From NCBI RefSeq assembly GCF_900176165.1, contig NZ_FWWU01000010.1, forward strand, positions 151,208 to 215,207: a stretch of DNA of 64,000 bases, written 5' to 3'. Shown one piece after another: positions 9,593-18,185 of the stretch. The stretch's first letter is position 1, and each line of letters starts with the position of its first letter. The stretch comes from Deinococcus hopiensis KR-140. GTDB lineage: Bacteria; Deinococcota; Deinococci; Deinococcales; Deinococcaceae. A program made the translations under genes and the position numbers. The notes under the pieces were generated by a model that was not told the DNA's origin, did not search any database, and saw only the letters and a program-made list of their open reading frames with translations.

Positions 9593-9782
9593 AGATGCTT
9601 TCAGCGGTGATTCATGCCGGACGTGGCTACCCAGCATGTGCTCCTGGTGGAGCCGCCGGGAGACCAGCGGGTCCGTTCACTCCAGTCCTCCCGTATCGGA
9701 AGCAACGCCCCTCAAGTGTCCCGCCCCCACGGCGGATAGGGACCGAACTGCTCCACGACGTTCTGAACCCAGCGCGGCGCTT
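9593..9782 (-). pseudogene. 23S rRNA 3'-region fragment, part 1 (decayed)
   Basis: On the reverse strand it reads GGGTTCAGAACGTCGT, AGCAGTTCGGTCCCTATCCG, GGAGGACTGGAGTGAACGGA, CCGCTGGTCTCCCGGCGG and CCGCTGAAAGCATCT. These are the order and spacing of the conserved domain VI (sarcin-ricin-loop region) of 23S rRNA. The sarcin-ricin loop is damaged: AGTACGAGAGGACC is replaced by CGATACGGGAGGACTG. Many other conserved positions differ. It stops abruptly at MITE-2 repeats on both sides, so it cannot make a functional 23S. Confidence 0.85.
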
Positions 9783-9908
9783 TGGCGCATCTGTCAAAAA
9801 GTGGAGTTTTTTTGACCGAGGCCGGCGAGCAAACTGGAATGCGCATGGAAAAGAATGGAACCGTGAGGGGTGCTCTTCCACGCGCGGCGCCCTTCGGACA
9901 ACTGCTCC
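9783..9908 (+). repeat. MITE-2 copy inserted in the 23S rRNA fragment
   Basis: About 126 bp from GCGCATCTGTCAAAAAG to CGGACAACTGCTCC. It has inverted ends related to GAGCATTTGTC and an internal hairpin region around CGTGAGGGGTGC. It separates two 23S pieces that are nearly adjacent in normal 23S rRNA. Confidence 0.8.
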
Positions 9909-9955
9909 ACTGGGCGAACAGCCCAACCCCAGGAGCGCTTTCTGCCGGATATTGC
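9909..9955 (-). pseudogene. 23S rRNA fragment, part 2
   Basis: The reverse strand carries TCCTGGGGTTGGGCTGTTCG and then CCCAG. This matches the 23S stretch that precedes the GGTTCAGAACGTCGTGAGAC region, so it continues part 1 across the MITE insertion. The boundary on the high-coordinate side is vague. Confidence 0.7.
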
Positions 9956-10222
9956 GGTGAGCGCGCCGCTGGCCGTTGAGCGCCTCCTGCACACCGCGGC
10001 TTAGCGTCCCGGCGTCTTTGCGCCAGGGGCGCTTTTCGATGGGGCTCCATTCCTGCACAGTCTTTCCCCGTAACGCCTGGCGTACCGAGTTACGGCTCTC
10101 CAGGCGTTCGGGGTGCAGGGAAAAGGGATGGCCTGGCCCGTCACGCCGCATCCCCGGGAAGGGCGAGGCTACCGCGAGGCCCGGTGGTCGGGACCGAGAG
10201 GAGGCAAATTACGGCAAATGCC
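9956..10222. other. Remnant region downstream of the molybdoenzyme gene
   Basis: A reverse reading with protein-like composition (SLHPERLESRNSVRQALRG) ends in the 23S fragment. It is not recognised and is probably a decayed frame. Confidence 0.35.
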
Positions 10223-10909
10223 CTAAGGCCGGGTGATGGGGTGGCTGTGTTCCGAAAGCGCGCGGGCCCCACAGAGATACCCGCTGACCTGCGTTCGGTA
10301 CATCCACCGCCAGAACCGGGACACGCCAGTTCCACTGCGTTCTTCCAGGTCCACTCGGCCGCGCGGGTGAGAAAGAAGCCGCCCGACACGACTGCTCACC
10401 GGCGCAGGCAGCAGTTCCAGGCGCCGGAGGTGCTTGATGTTTTTGTACCCGTAGAGTTGCGGCGCAATCAATCGCAGGGGCGCGCCATGGGCCGGCGTGA
10501 GTGGCTTGCCGTTCATGTGGTCTGCCAGGAGCACGTCGGCCCGCATCAATTCTTCCAGAGGAACGCACGCCCGGTAACCGTCGTGGCCGCTGACCATCAC
10601 GTGCGTCACGTCCGGCCGTGCGAGTTCTGCCAAAAAAGCGGCCCACACGTCCGAAAACTGCCAGCCCTCCCAATGCACGCCGGGCGCAGTCCAGGTGGTG
10701 ACGCAGTGGAAGTCACGAATGATGGCTGTCCGCGGGACATGGGCCAGGAGCGAGGGGCTCAGGACCGCTGGGCAAACCACGTGGCCGAAGATTCCAAGGG
10801 TTGCGTCTGGAGCCCCCTGAACCTGACGGCCCAGATAGCGCGGCAGGCCGAAGCGGGGCATGGGTCCAGACAGCAACACCTGGCCAGGAGCGGAAAATTC
10901 AGCGGTCAT
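10223..10909 (-). CDS. Molybdopterin-dependent oxidoreductase, sulfite-oxidase/YedY fold
   Basis: 228 residues; GGAG lies seven bases before the ATG. It has the oxidoreductase molybdopterin-binding fold. RDFHCVTTWT carries the cysteine that ligates molybdenum in this family. LTPAHGAPLRLIAPQLYGYK and then NIKHLRRLEL are the typical C-terminal signature. There is no signal peptide or haem domain, so it is probably cytoplasmic and passes electrons to an unknown partner. The substrate cannot be told; sulfite, S-oxides or other oxo-transfer substrates are possible for the family. It stands alone. A second molybdoenzyme and a MOSC protein lie elsewhere in the window. Confidence 0.88.
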   Translation of the reverse strand: MTAEFSAPGQVLLSGPMPRFGLPRYLGRQVQGAPDATLGIFGHVVCPAVLSPSLLAHVPRTAIIRDFHCVTTWTAPGVHWEGWQFSDVWAAFLAELARPDVTHVMVSGHDGYRACVPLEELMRADVLLADHMNGKPLTPAHGAPLRLIAPQLYGYKNIKHLRRLELLPAPVSSRVGRLLSHPRGRVDLEERSGTGVSRFWRWMYRTQVSGYLCGARALSEHSHPITRP

Positions 10910-11938
10910 AGTATCTCCAGCGGATCACGAGGCGCGGGCGAGGCAGGAATGCATAGATCAGTCGGGGTTGACTGTACTCCCCGGGGGCTACCGCGAGGAA
11001 GGGACTTTCGGCGCTCCCTGAACAGGCCGTGCGGGCTTGTATCTTGACGACGTTCTCAACCTTCCCCTGAGGGTGTTGGAATCTCCTGAGGCCATTGGGG
11101 GTCGAGGTTGGAAGCCTGGCGAACGTGCGGCGAAGCAGCGCGCGCCATGAAGGGCAGGTTGGCGGTGCCGACGCGCGATGACGCCTTATGGGGACTCCGG
11201 GGCATCATGGAGAGGAAGCGGCCAGTTCCGGGCACAGGCGATATTCCGCCGGATGCCCACGTCCTCACTGCATGCCGAGTGCAGCGAGGACGTGCTTGCA
11301 CGGGCGTGTGCGCGCGTGACCGAGACGGTCGCAGCGCAAGTCGGGTGTGACCTGTTGGGGTTTTGCGCCGCCCGTCACTGTCAACCCCTCCGGCGCCGAC
11401 TGTCACCCTCAGGGAGAGGGAGCGCGGCAGGCGGGGGCAGGGGATATACGGGGAAGCGTCCCCGGTGCAGGTTGAGGGAGATTTTCGGTGTCTTCGAGGA
11501 CCGTGCCGTGCTGGTACTTCTCCGGATTCTTGATCGCGAGGGTAAGGCGCTTCAGGGGGTTGCGCGGTGTGGTGGCATTCCCAGCGCAGTGACGCACCAT
11601 CACGGTGTAAACCGCGGCGCCCCGCCGTACGTGTTGTGGGTACATCAGCGCGATGCCGGGCACCCGTCGGCGTTCATGCCTTGACTGCGCAGAAGAGAGG
11701 CGAGGTCGGCGTCTCCGGGCTTTTCACCACGCTCCACATCAAATTCGCCTCGCTGCTCACCGAGGAGCTGCGCTCCCGGGAACCCCGCCGGGGTTGCCGG
11801 CGGCATCTGAACAGGCGGCTTGACGGTCAAGCCGCCCGCTGGAGAAATCGGCGCTGCCCAGGTCAAGCTGCCAGAATCCACCCCGCACTGTTGAAGACCA
11901 ACTACCAATCGGCGGACAAGAGGGGCATCCTGAACAGG
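10910..11938. other. One kilobase with no recognised gene
   Basis: It separates the molybdoenzyme (reverse) from the GntR gene (forward). A reverse reading at 11409-11663 contains peptide-like text (RNPLKRLTLAIKNPEKYQHG) but no family or start signal. A perfect 11-base palindromic hairpin (GGCGGCTTGAC-G-GTCAAGCCGCC) sits at about 11814-11836, about 100 bases before the GntR start. It may be regulatory or a terminator. Confidence 0.4.
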
Positions 11939-12691
11939 ATGACGCGTCTGGACCGTTCTTCCCCTCTCGCCGCTCCCCGTTACCTGCAGGTGCAGCAGGT
12001 GCTTCAGGAAATGATTGAGGGGACCGAATTTGCGCCCGGCGACAAGGTCCCTTCGGAAAGAGAACTGGCAGAGCAACTGGGCGTGAGCCGCATGACGGTC
12101 AGGAAAGCGATGGACAATCTGGTGCGCATGGGGTTGCTGGAGCGCGACAGCACTGCGGGCACGCGAGTAAGCGCACCGAAAGTCAACCGCCTGCTCAATG
12201 ACCCCACGCTTCATTCCATTACGCAGATGGTCAACGCCGAGGGGGGGCGTGCCGGGGGACGCCTGCTGGAGTTTCAGATTTCTCCCGCACCCAGCAAGGT
12301 GAGCCAGAGGCTGGAGATCCCGCTGGGCAGTCCCGTCGTGGTGCTGCGCCGGCTGCGCCTGGTCAATGGGCTGGCGTTCTGCCTGGAGACGAGTTACCTC
12401 CCTGCGGACCGCGTTCCGGCCTTGGCGGCCGAGGACCTTGCCGGCAACCAGTCGCTGTACCAGGTGCTGCTCGAACGGTACGGCATCGACGCAGGAACGG
12501 GCGACAGCACCATCAGCTTGTCGCACGCCACGTCTGCGGAGGCGACCACGCTCTCCCTGGCGGCGGGCGATCCGGTTCTGCTCTACCGGTCGGTGGTCCG
12601 TGACCAGGTGGGGGTCCCCTTTGAGTACTTGAAGTCTGTCAATCACCCTCAATTCGTGGTGTTTCATATTGGCGAAGGAACGCGTCGTTGA
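11939..12691 (+). CDS. frlR: GntR/HutC-family repressor of the fructosamine operon
   Basis: About 250 residues from the ATG at 11939; the frame stays open upstream, but homologous sequence begins here. The N-terminal winged helix (about 10-80) contains PSERELAEQLGVSRMTVRKA, the GntR signature. The UTRA/HutC ligand domain follows (about 95-245; FCLETSYLPADRVP, LYRSVVRDQVGVPFEYLKS). Such repressors release DNA on binding a sugar-phosphate or amino-acid-related effector. It is followed after 68 bases by the SIS and PfkB genes, and a perfect palindrome fitting this family lies in that gap. The most likely effector is a fructosamine phosphate, by analogy with FrlR; this is inference. Confidence 0.85.
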   Translation: MTRLDRSSPLAAPRYLQVQQVLQEMIEGTEFAPGDKVPSERELAEQLGVSRMTVRKAMDNLVRMGLLERDSTAGTRVSAPKVNRLLNDPTLHSITQMVNAEGGRAGGRLLEFQISPAPSKVSQRLEIPLGSPVVVLRRLRLVNGLAFCLETSYLPADRVPALAAEDLAGNQSLYQVLLERYGIDAGTGDSTISLSHATSAEATTLSLAAGDPVLLYRSVVRDQVGVPFEYLKSVNHPQFVVFHIGEGTRR

Positions 12692-12729
12692 GAGGAGCGC
12701 TTGACTTTTCTGGGCCACTCGCGCAGGCT

Positions 12730-12741
12730 TGGTATATACCA
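12730..12741. promoter_or_regulatory. GntR-type operator overlapping the frlB promoter
   Basis: TGGTATATACCA is a perfect 12-base palindrome, 19 bases before the frlB start. It overlaps a TATATA that could serve as the -10 box. HutC-type GntR repressors commonly bind GGTNTANACC-like palindromes. Confidence 0.7.
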
Positions 12742-12759
12742 GGAACCAAAGGAGTAGAC

Positions 12760-13800
12760 ATGACCAGCCAGACAGAGCGCCCGAGTGTTCGGGCCGCGCC
12801 CATCGACCATCAGCGAATCGTAGGGGGTCTGCAGGGCGCTTTGCAGACCAAGGACCAGGCTGTCGCCATCGGTCAGGAGCTGGCGCCGCAGGTTGACCGG
12901 ATCTACCTCGTCGGCTGCGGCGCACCCAACCGGGTGATGCTGACGCTGGAATACTGGATGGCGCACGCCCACACCAGCTTTGAGGTCAAACGCTACTTCC
13001 CAGCAGAATTCATGACCGTCACCCCCAGGCTCGACGAACGCACGCTGGTGGTTCTGGGCTCTAAATCCGGCACCACCCCGGAGACAGTTCAGGCAGCCGA
13101 ATTTCTAAAGGATAAGCCCTGCCTTACCCTGGCCGTGACGGGTACTGAACAGGCCCCCCTGGCCCGCGCCTCGCAGCGCTCCCTCCTGATGGGTGAGACC
13201 GAACAGGCGCACACTGGAATGTTCATCGTGTTGCAGGCCCTGATCGGGAGCCTCTTGCAGGCCAGAGACGGGTGGCCGCTCCTGGAGCCACTCTTGCGCT
13301 CGCTCGATGCACTGCCCGGTGTTCTGGTGGAAAGCGCTGAGTTGAATGACCGGCGTGCTGAGCAGGACGCACGCACCTACGAGCACGACCGCATTCTCTA
13401 TCACCTCGCGGGTGGCCCCATGTTCGCCACCGCCTACGTGTTCGGCGTGTGCATGCTGATGGAGATGCAGTGGATGCACAGCATTCCCATTGAAGCCGCC
13501 GAATGGTTTCATGGACCATTCGAGATTCTGGATGCCCAGACCCCCGTCGTGCTCCTCCTGGGAGAGGATCCCAGCCGTCCACTGGTAGAGCGGGCCCTGA
13601 CGTTCTGCCAGAAGTACTCGGCCCGCCTGATGGTCTACGACACCCTCGACTACCCCATGACGGGCGTGGATCCGGCCATCCGGCCCATCGTCGGGCCCTT
13701 CGTGCTTCAAGCAGCCCTCAACCGCTTCGCTGAGCACCTTTCTGAACGCCACGGCCACCACTTGGACACCCGCCGCTACATGTGGGTCACCGAGTACTAG
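12760..13800 (+). CDS. frlB: SIS-domain protein, probable fructosamine-6-phosphate deglycase
   Basis: 346 residues; AAAGGAG lies seven bases before the ATG. Two SIS folds are visible: the first around IYLVGCGAPNRV and VVLGSKSGTTPETVQAAEF, the second around ILYHLAGGPMFATAYVFGVC and EAAEWFHGPFEIL. The family isomerises or cleaves phosphosugars. With a FrlD-like kinase immediately downstream, the best call is a deglycase that splits a phosphorylated Amadori product into glucose 6-phosphate and an amino acid. The gap to the kinase gene is one base, so the two are surely cotranscribed and probably coupled. Glucosamine-6-phosphate deaminase or isomerase activity is an alternative. Confidence 0.8.
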   Translation: MTSQTERPSVRAAPIDHQRIVGGLQGALQTKDQAVAIGQELAPQVDRIYLVGCGAPNRVMLTLEYWMAHAHTSFEVKRYFPAEFMTVTPRLDERTLVVLGSKSGTTPETVQAAEFLKDKPCLTLAVTGTEQAPLARASQRSLLMGETEQAHTGMFIVLQALIGSLLQARDGWPLLEPLLRSLDALPGVLVESAELNDRRAEQDARTYEHDRILYHLAGGPMFATAYVFGVCMLMEMQWMHSIPIEAAEWFHGPFEILDAQTPVVLLLGEDPSRPLVERALTFCQKYSARLMVYDTLDYPMTGVDPAIRPIVGPFVLQAALNRFAEHLSERHGHHLDTRRYMWVTEY

Positions 13801-13801
13801 G

Positions 13802-14635
13802 ATGCGCCGCCTGCTCGGACTCGGCGACAACACCGCCGACCTGTACGTCGACCAAAACGTGATGTACCCCGGTGGCAATACGGTCAACGTTGCTGTGCTC
13901 ACCGCCCGTCTGGGACACCCTGCCAGCTACCTCGGCGTTTTGGGCGACGACCCTCCAGGTCACCTGATCCTGCGCGCCTTGCGTCAGGAAGGGGTGGAGA
14001 CCGCCCACACCCGAATGGTGCAGGGCCAGACGTCGTGGTCGAAGGTCCGCCACCGCAACAACGACCGGATATTTGAAGGCAGCGACGCCGGCGTCTCCAC
14101 GACCTGGCAACTCACAGACCAGGATTTCGCCTTTATCGCCCGGCATGAGGTCGTGCACACGAGCGCCTACAGCGGCCTTGAGCCCTTGCTTCCTCAGATT
14201 CGAGACGCTGCACCACGCCTTTCGTTCGATTTTTCCTCAGAATGGACCGCCGACTCCAGCGCGGCACTCGCCCCCATGCTGGACGTGGCGTTCTTCTCCG
14301 CGTCCCACCAGCCTGAGGAAGCCTGCGTGGCGCTCGCGCAGCGGATGATATCCCTGGGAACGGAGATCGTCGTCATGACCCGCGGTGAGCAGGGTGCGCT
14401 CGCAATCACGGACCGCGGGGTGCACCGCGGACAGATCGTACCGACCACGGTGGTCGACACCCTCGGCGCAGGTGACGCCTTTATCGCCGGCTTCCTGAAC
14501 ACTTGGATTTCGGGAGACGGGCTGGGTTCTACCCTGCACGCCGCCGCACAGGAGGCAGCAAAAAACTGTGCGACCCACGGTGCATTTGGTTACGGCACAC
14601 CCTATACGCCGGCCGAAACCCCGCCCACCGTGTAG
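13802..14635 (+). CDS. frlD: PfkB-family kinase, probable fructosamine 6-kinase
   Basis: 277 residues. The N-terminal GLGDNTADLYVDQNVMYPGG and NTVNVAVLTARLG match the FrlD-type substrate region. The C-terminal VDTLGAGDAFIAGFLNTW is PfkB signature 2, with the catalytic Asp in GAGDAF. It should phosphorylate the sugar part of an Amadori compound such as fructoselysine on O6 using ATP, feeding the SIS deglycase encoded just upstream. Specificity for lysine or another amino acid cannot be read from sequence. Confidence 0.85.
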   Translation: MRRLLGLGDNTADLYVDQNVMYPGGNTVNVAVLTARLGHPASYLGVLGDDPPGHLILRALRQEGVETAHTRMVQGQTSWSKVRHRNNDRIFEGSDAGVSTTWQLTDQDFAFIARHEVVHTSAYSGLEPLLPQIRDAAPRLSFDFSSEWTADSSAALAPMLDVAFFSASHQPEEACVALAQRMISLGTEIVVMTRGEQGALAITDRGVHRGQIVPTTVVDTLGAGDAFIAGFLNTWISGDGLGSTLHAAAQEAAKNCATHGAFGYGTPYTPAETPPTV

Positions 14636-14671
14636 CACTCCAGCGTCTGGACCGAACCCCGAGGAGGACGT

Positions 14672-15439
14672 ATGAACCGAACCCTGCTTCAACGCTGGGC
14701 CTTACTGGCCCTCACTGGCGTCGTTTCCTCGACTGCGGGAGCCAGCACGCTGGCCGCGATCAAGCAGTCGGGTGTGCTTCATCTCGCCACGGAAGGGAAT
14801 TACCGGCCCTTCAACTACTTCAAGGGCAAGACGCTCACCGGCTTCGAGGTGGACCTTGGCAACGCCATAGCCAAAGAACTCGGCGTGAAGCCCGTATGGA
14901 CCACCATTGTCTTTGAGAGTTTGCTGATCGGCCTACAGCAGAACAAATATGACCTGGTGATCGCTTCGCACGGCATTACTCCCGAACGCCTCAAGGCCGT
15001 GGCGTTCAGCACACCGCATTACTGCAGCGGAGGGGTGCTGGTTTCAACACCTGGAGGGCCCAAAACCACCGCAGACCTTCAGGGCAAAGTGGTGTCTCTC
15101 GGCGTGAACACCTCGTACCTGCAATACGCACAGCGGCTTCCCGGCCTCAAAGACATCAAGACCCTCCCCACCACCAACGACCAACTCACCGCCGTCTTGA
15201 CCAAACGTGCGGACGCCATGGTGCTCGACCGGTTCAACGCCATCGACGTCAGCAAGACCCTTCCGGGCAAACTGCAACTCGGGGACGTCATTTTCCCCGA
15301 GCGAATAGGGATGGCCGTTCAGAAGAACAACGCTGAACTCCTGACTGCTGTGAACAATGCCCTGGCCACCCTCATGAAAAACGGCACCTATGCCAAGCTG
15401 AGCCAGTCGTACTTCGGGCAAGACGTCCGCTGCAAATAA
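14672..15439 (+). CDS. Polar amino-acid-type ABC transporter substrate-binding protein
   Basis: 255 residues; GAGGAGG lies five bases before the ATG. A signal peptide (about 1-25, LLALTGVVSSTAGA) is followed by a family-3 solute-binding fold: KQSGVLHLATEGNYRPFNYF, FEVDLGNAIAKELGVKP, VIASHGITPERLKAVAFSTP. It is secreted to the periplasm or cell surface and should deliver an amino acid or amino-acid conjugate. Being last in the frl unit, it probably captures the Amadori product. No permease or ATPase gene is nearby, so it must work with a transporter encoded elsewhere. Confidence 0.9.
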   Translation: MNRTLLQRWALLALTGVVSSTAGASTLAAIKQSGVLHLATEGNYRPFNYFKGKTLTGFEVDLGNAIAKELGVKPVWTTIVFESLLIGLQQNKYDLVIASHGITPERLKAVAFSTPHYCSGGVLVSTPGGPKTTADLQGKVVSLGVNTSYLQYAQRLPGLKDIKTLPTTNDQLTAVLTKRADAMVLDRFNAIDVSKTLPGKLQLGDVIFPERIGMAVQKNNAELLTAVNNALATLMKNGTYAKLSQSYFGQDVRCK

Positions 15440-15740
15440 GGGGCGGGCGCTGACCCTGGGGTTTAGCCGTGAGGCCACGCTTGCACGCCCTGGGGTGAGA
15501 CCCACCCGTGCTCCTTATCCCCGAACCCCCCTCGTGCAGCGTTTCCGGCTGGTCCATCGGAGCGTGTTGCCGCGGATGTCCGTATGGCCTTGCGTTTTGG
15601 CCCGTTGGGGAAGCAGCATTCGGCCGACAAGCGGCGGCAAGACCTCGCGGGGACCGGCACACGGATGCCGGATCCTCGCTGAAGCGGCGCGCTGACTCGG
15701 CAAGTGCGCCGAAGCTGCTGTTCCCGCGTGGAAACTCGAC

Positions 15741-15746
15741 TACACT
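15741..15746 (+). promoter_or_regulatory. -10 box of a probable leaderless promoter
   Basis: TACACT ends six bases before the ATG at 15753, and no Shine-Dalgarno precedes that ATG. Deinococcus uses many leaderless transcripts with a TANNNT box in just this position. Confidence 0.5.
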
Positions 15747-15752
15747 CCCCAC

Positions 15753-16746
15753 CATGAACGTCGCTCTCCTCGGCTCTGGGTCCATTGCGGAAGACCACGC
15801 CCAGGCGATCCACGAGTTGCAGGAAAGCCGTCCGGACCTCACGCTCCACACGGTTATGGGACCCCAACGCGAGGCGGTGGAGTCTTTTGCCCGCGGTCAT
15901 GGCGCAGTTCACGCCACCACCGATCTCGACGCGCTCCTGGGCACTCCTCAAATCGACGCCGTCATCATCTGTTCCCCCAGCGAGCATCACGCTGCCCAGA
16001 CCGAGCGTTGCCTGCGCGCGGGAAAGCACGTGCTGTGCGAGATTCCGCTCGCTCTGTCCCTCGCTGAGACCGACCGGCTGATTGCGGTGGCTCACGAGAT
16101 GGACCGGCGCCTGATGGTGGGCCACACCCAGCGCTACTGGCCTTCCAGTCAGAAGGCCCGGCAGCAGGTCGTGGCGGGAGAACTGCAGCCGCATTCCCTC
16201 GTTGGTCGCCATCTGTTTTTACGGCGCGACACGGTGAACTGGAAAGGTCATCGCCGAGACTGGACCGACAATCTCTTGTGGCATCACGCCTGTCACTCGG
16301 TCGACTTGGCGTTGTGGCTCCTGGGAACGGAGGCCCAGAGCGCTGTCTCGCAGGTGGCGCCGCCCAGCGGACCACTGCGCATTCCGATGGACCTGACCAT
16401 CTCGCTCCGTACCCCGCAAGATCAGATTGCGACGCTGGCCTTGTCTTACAACGCGCATCTCCCGTTTCACGACTACCTGCTTATGGGGAAGGAAGACGCC
16501 CTGCTCCTCACCGAACACGGGATCCAGTCCAGGCAGGGCCATCTGGCGCTCGCTCATCAAAGGCGTCCGATCCTGGAACAGGACGCAGAATTCTTCGCTG
16601 CCATACGGGAGCAACGGGAACCAGCGGTATCGGCACGCTCGGTGCGTCCGGCGATGTGGGCCCTGCAGGCCGCACAAGACCAGCTTGACACCCTCATGCG
16701 CGAACGGGAGCAACGCTTCTCTCAGCCCAACGGGAAAAGCAGGTGA
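15753..16746 (+). CDS. Gfo/Idh/MocA-family NAD(P)-dependent oxidoreductase
   Basis: 331 residues from the ATG at 15753. The N-terminal Rossmann fold starts VALLGSGSIAEDHAQAI and continues with DAVIICSPSEHHAAQTERCL. The family motif GKHVLCEIPLALS (EKP-like; here Cys-Glu-Ile-Pro, with Ile in place of the usual Lys) follows, then the substrate domain (VGHTQRYWPSSQKA, NLLWHHACHSVDLALWLLG). Members oxidise or reduce sugars and cyclitols. Replacing the conserved Lys of the EKP motif by Ile may change or weaken catalysis. It lies 313 bases after the binding-protein gene with its own putative promoter, so a link with the frl unit is suggested only by position. Confidence 0.85.
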
Positions 16747-17039
16747 CTGCCCAGCAGCTGTACAGAAGGGGGGGGGAGGGCCCATGACGCGCCTTCAGGA
16801 TGCATTCGCAGGCGCGAGCGTCAGAAGCGCTTGACGCCCTGGGTGGACCGGGTCAGTTGAAGCTGATCTGGTTCAAGGAGATGCCGCCGAAAAACGTGCT
16901 GGCGGCCGCAGAAGGACGCTGTGGGTAACGTGACCGATACGTCGGCCAAGTCCTGGAAGCGCAGCCCTCCATGCGCGGGCCAGTGTGGCCAGGGCAAAGG
17001 ATCGGCACCGCCGGGCCATTTGGACGCGCGGCGCCGTCC
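16747..17039. other. Intergenic region between convergent genes
   Basis: No gene recognised. A reverse reading ends in the peptide-like STFFGGISLNQISFN and may be the tail of a lost gene. No clear terminator is seen. Confidence 0.35.
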
Positions 17040-18155
17040 TCAGTGCCGCTTGAGCCACGCCGCGAGGTCATTGACCGGTTCCGGCGCCATGGGTGCAAAA
17101 TAGTCTTGCGTGACGCTCGTGGCCCTTCCCAGGCTGTGCCCCAGGCCTGCGTAAACCTTCAGGGTGTGATCGGTGTTCCCGGCCTTTGCCAGCGCCGTAT
17201 CGAGCGCCTGGGCGTCCGCAGGGTCGATGTTCGCGTCCACCGCACCCTGCAGGATCAGTACAGGCAGCGTCAGCTGCGGTGCGAGTGTGCCCAGGGGCGG
17301 CAGGGACGTCGCTGGCGCGTACATGGGACTTTGCAGTACAGCGGCGCTGTCATACGCCGCGATGGCCGGAAGGGCCTCACCCAACAGGTCAATCAGCCCA
17401 TCATGGTTGTTGTCCAAGAAGGTGCTCAGGACAGGCCTGGCAAGGGTGCTCGTGCGGTCGAACAGCAGCTGTCCCTGCATCTTTGCCATGGGGCTGCCGT
17501 CCCCCTGGAAGGACGCCATCAAGTCCGCCAGCCCGAGTTTGCCGTTCCGGGCGTAGCGCGTGAGGTAGGGAAGGCCGACCCGCTCGAACTGCCGGGTGAA
17601 GGTGGCGGCGAAACTGTTCACCACTGGCCCCTGCACGATCAGCCCGCGGGCCCCCACCTCCAGCGCGAGGGACGCCGCGACGACGCTGCCCTCGCTCCAA
17701 CCGTAGATGTAGACGCGTGACGCGTCTACTCCCAGCTGCGCCCTGGCGGCGTTTAAGGCGGTGTGGGCATCGGCGAGCAGGTCACGCATGGTCCGCTGGG
17801 CGTACGCGGCCTGGGCCGCTTGGGCGGTCTGGGGGTCGAAGGCGGCGGCGGCGCCACGCTTGTCAAACCGCATAACGGCAAAGCCCTGCGCGGCCAGCGT
17901 GTGGGCCAGCGTTCCCAGCGACCCCTTCACCACGTCGCCACCGTATCCGGGAAAACTCCCGTTCATGTCCTCGGGGCCGGTGCCCTGGATCAACAGCACC
18001 AGCGGAGCCTTCACGGCCTCGTCCGGCAGCACCAGTTCGGCCCGTGCGGGTGTGCCGGCAAAGTCCAGCGTCAAGGGCCGGGTGATGACCGCCGCGCCCG
18101 CGCGGGCCGATGTGAGAAGCGCAGACAGCAGCAGGGCAGACAGAAGCGTCTTCAT
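17040..18155 (-). CDS. Secreted alpha/beta hydrolase
   Basis: About 371 residues from the ATG at 18155. A signal peptide (KTLLSALLLSALLTSARAGA) is followed by an alpha/beta-hydrolase fold: LVLLIQGTGPEDMNG as the oxyanion strand, VYIYGWSEGSVVAA as the nucleophile elbow (serine in GWSEGS), an aspartate near LILQGAVDANIDPADAQALD, and the late histidine in YAGLGHSLG. It is exported and probably acts as an esterase or peptidase-like hydrolase; substrate unknown. It diverges from a winged-helix regulator with only 30 bases between the starts, which strongly suggests that regulator controls it. Confidence 0.88.
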   Translation of the reverse strand: MKTLLSALLLSALLTSARAGAAVITRPLTLDFAGTPARAELVLPDEAVKAPLVLLIQGTGPEDMNGSFPGYGGDVVKGSLGTLAHTLAAQGFAVMRFDKRGAAAAFDPQTAQAAQAAYAQRTMRDLLADAHTALNAARAQLGVDASRVYIYGWSEGSVVAASLALEVGARGLIVQGPVVNSFAATFTRQFERVGLPYLTRYARNGKLGLADLMASFQGDGSPMAKMQGQLLFDRTSTLARPVLSTFLDNNHDGLIDLLGEALPAIAAYDSAAVLQSPMYAPATSLPPLGTLAPQLTLPVLILQGAVDANIDPADAQALDTALAKAGNTDHTLKVYAGLGHSLGRATSVTQDYFAPMAPEPVNDLAAWLKRH

Positions 18156-18185
18156 GGGTTCAGCGTAGGTTATACCCTGCTTTCC
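18156..18185. promoter_or_regulatory. Very short divergent promoter region
   Basis: Only 30 bases separate the two ATGs. The core GGTTATACC is nearly palindromic and offers TATAAC as a -10 for the hydrolase and TATACC for the regulator. Neither gene has room for an ordinary leader, so at least one is probably leaderless, and the two promoters overlap. Confidence 0.55.
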
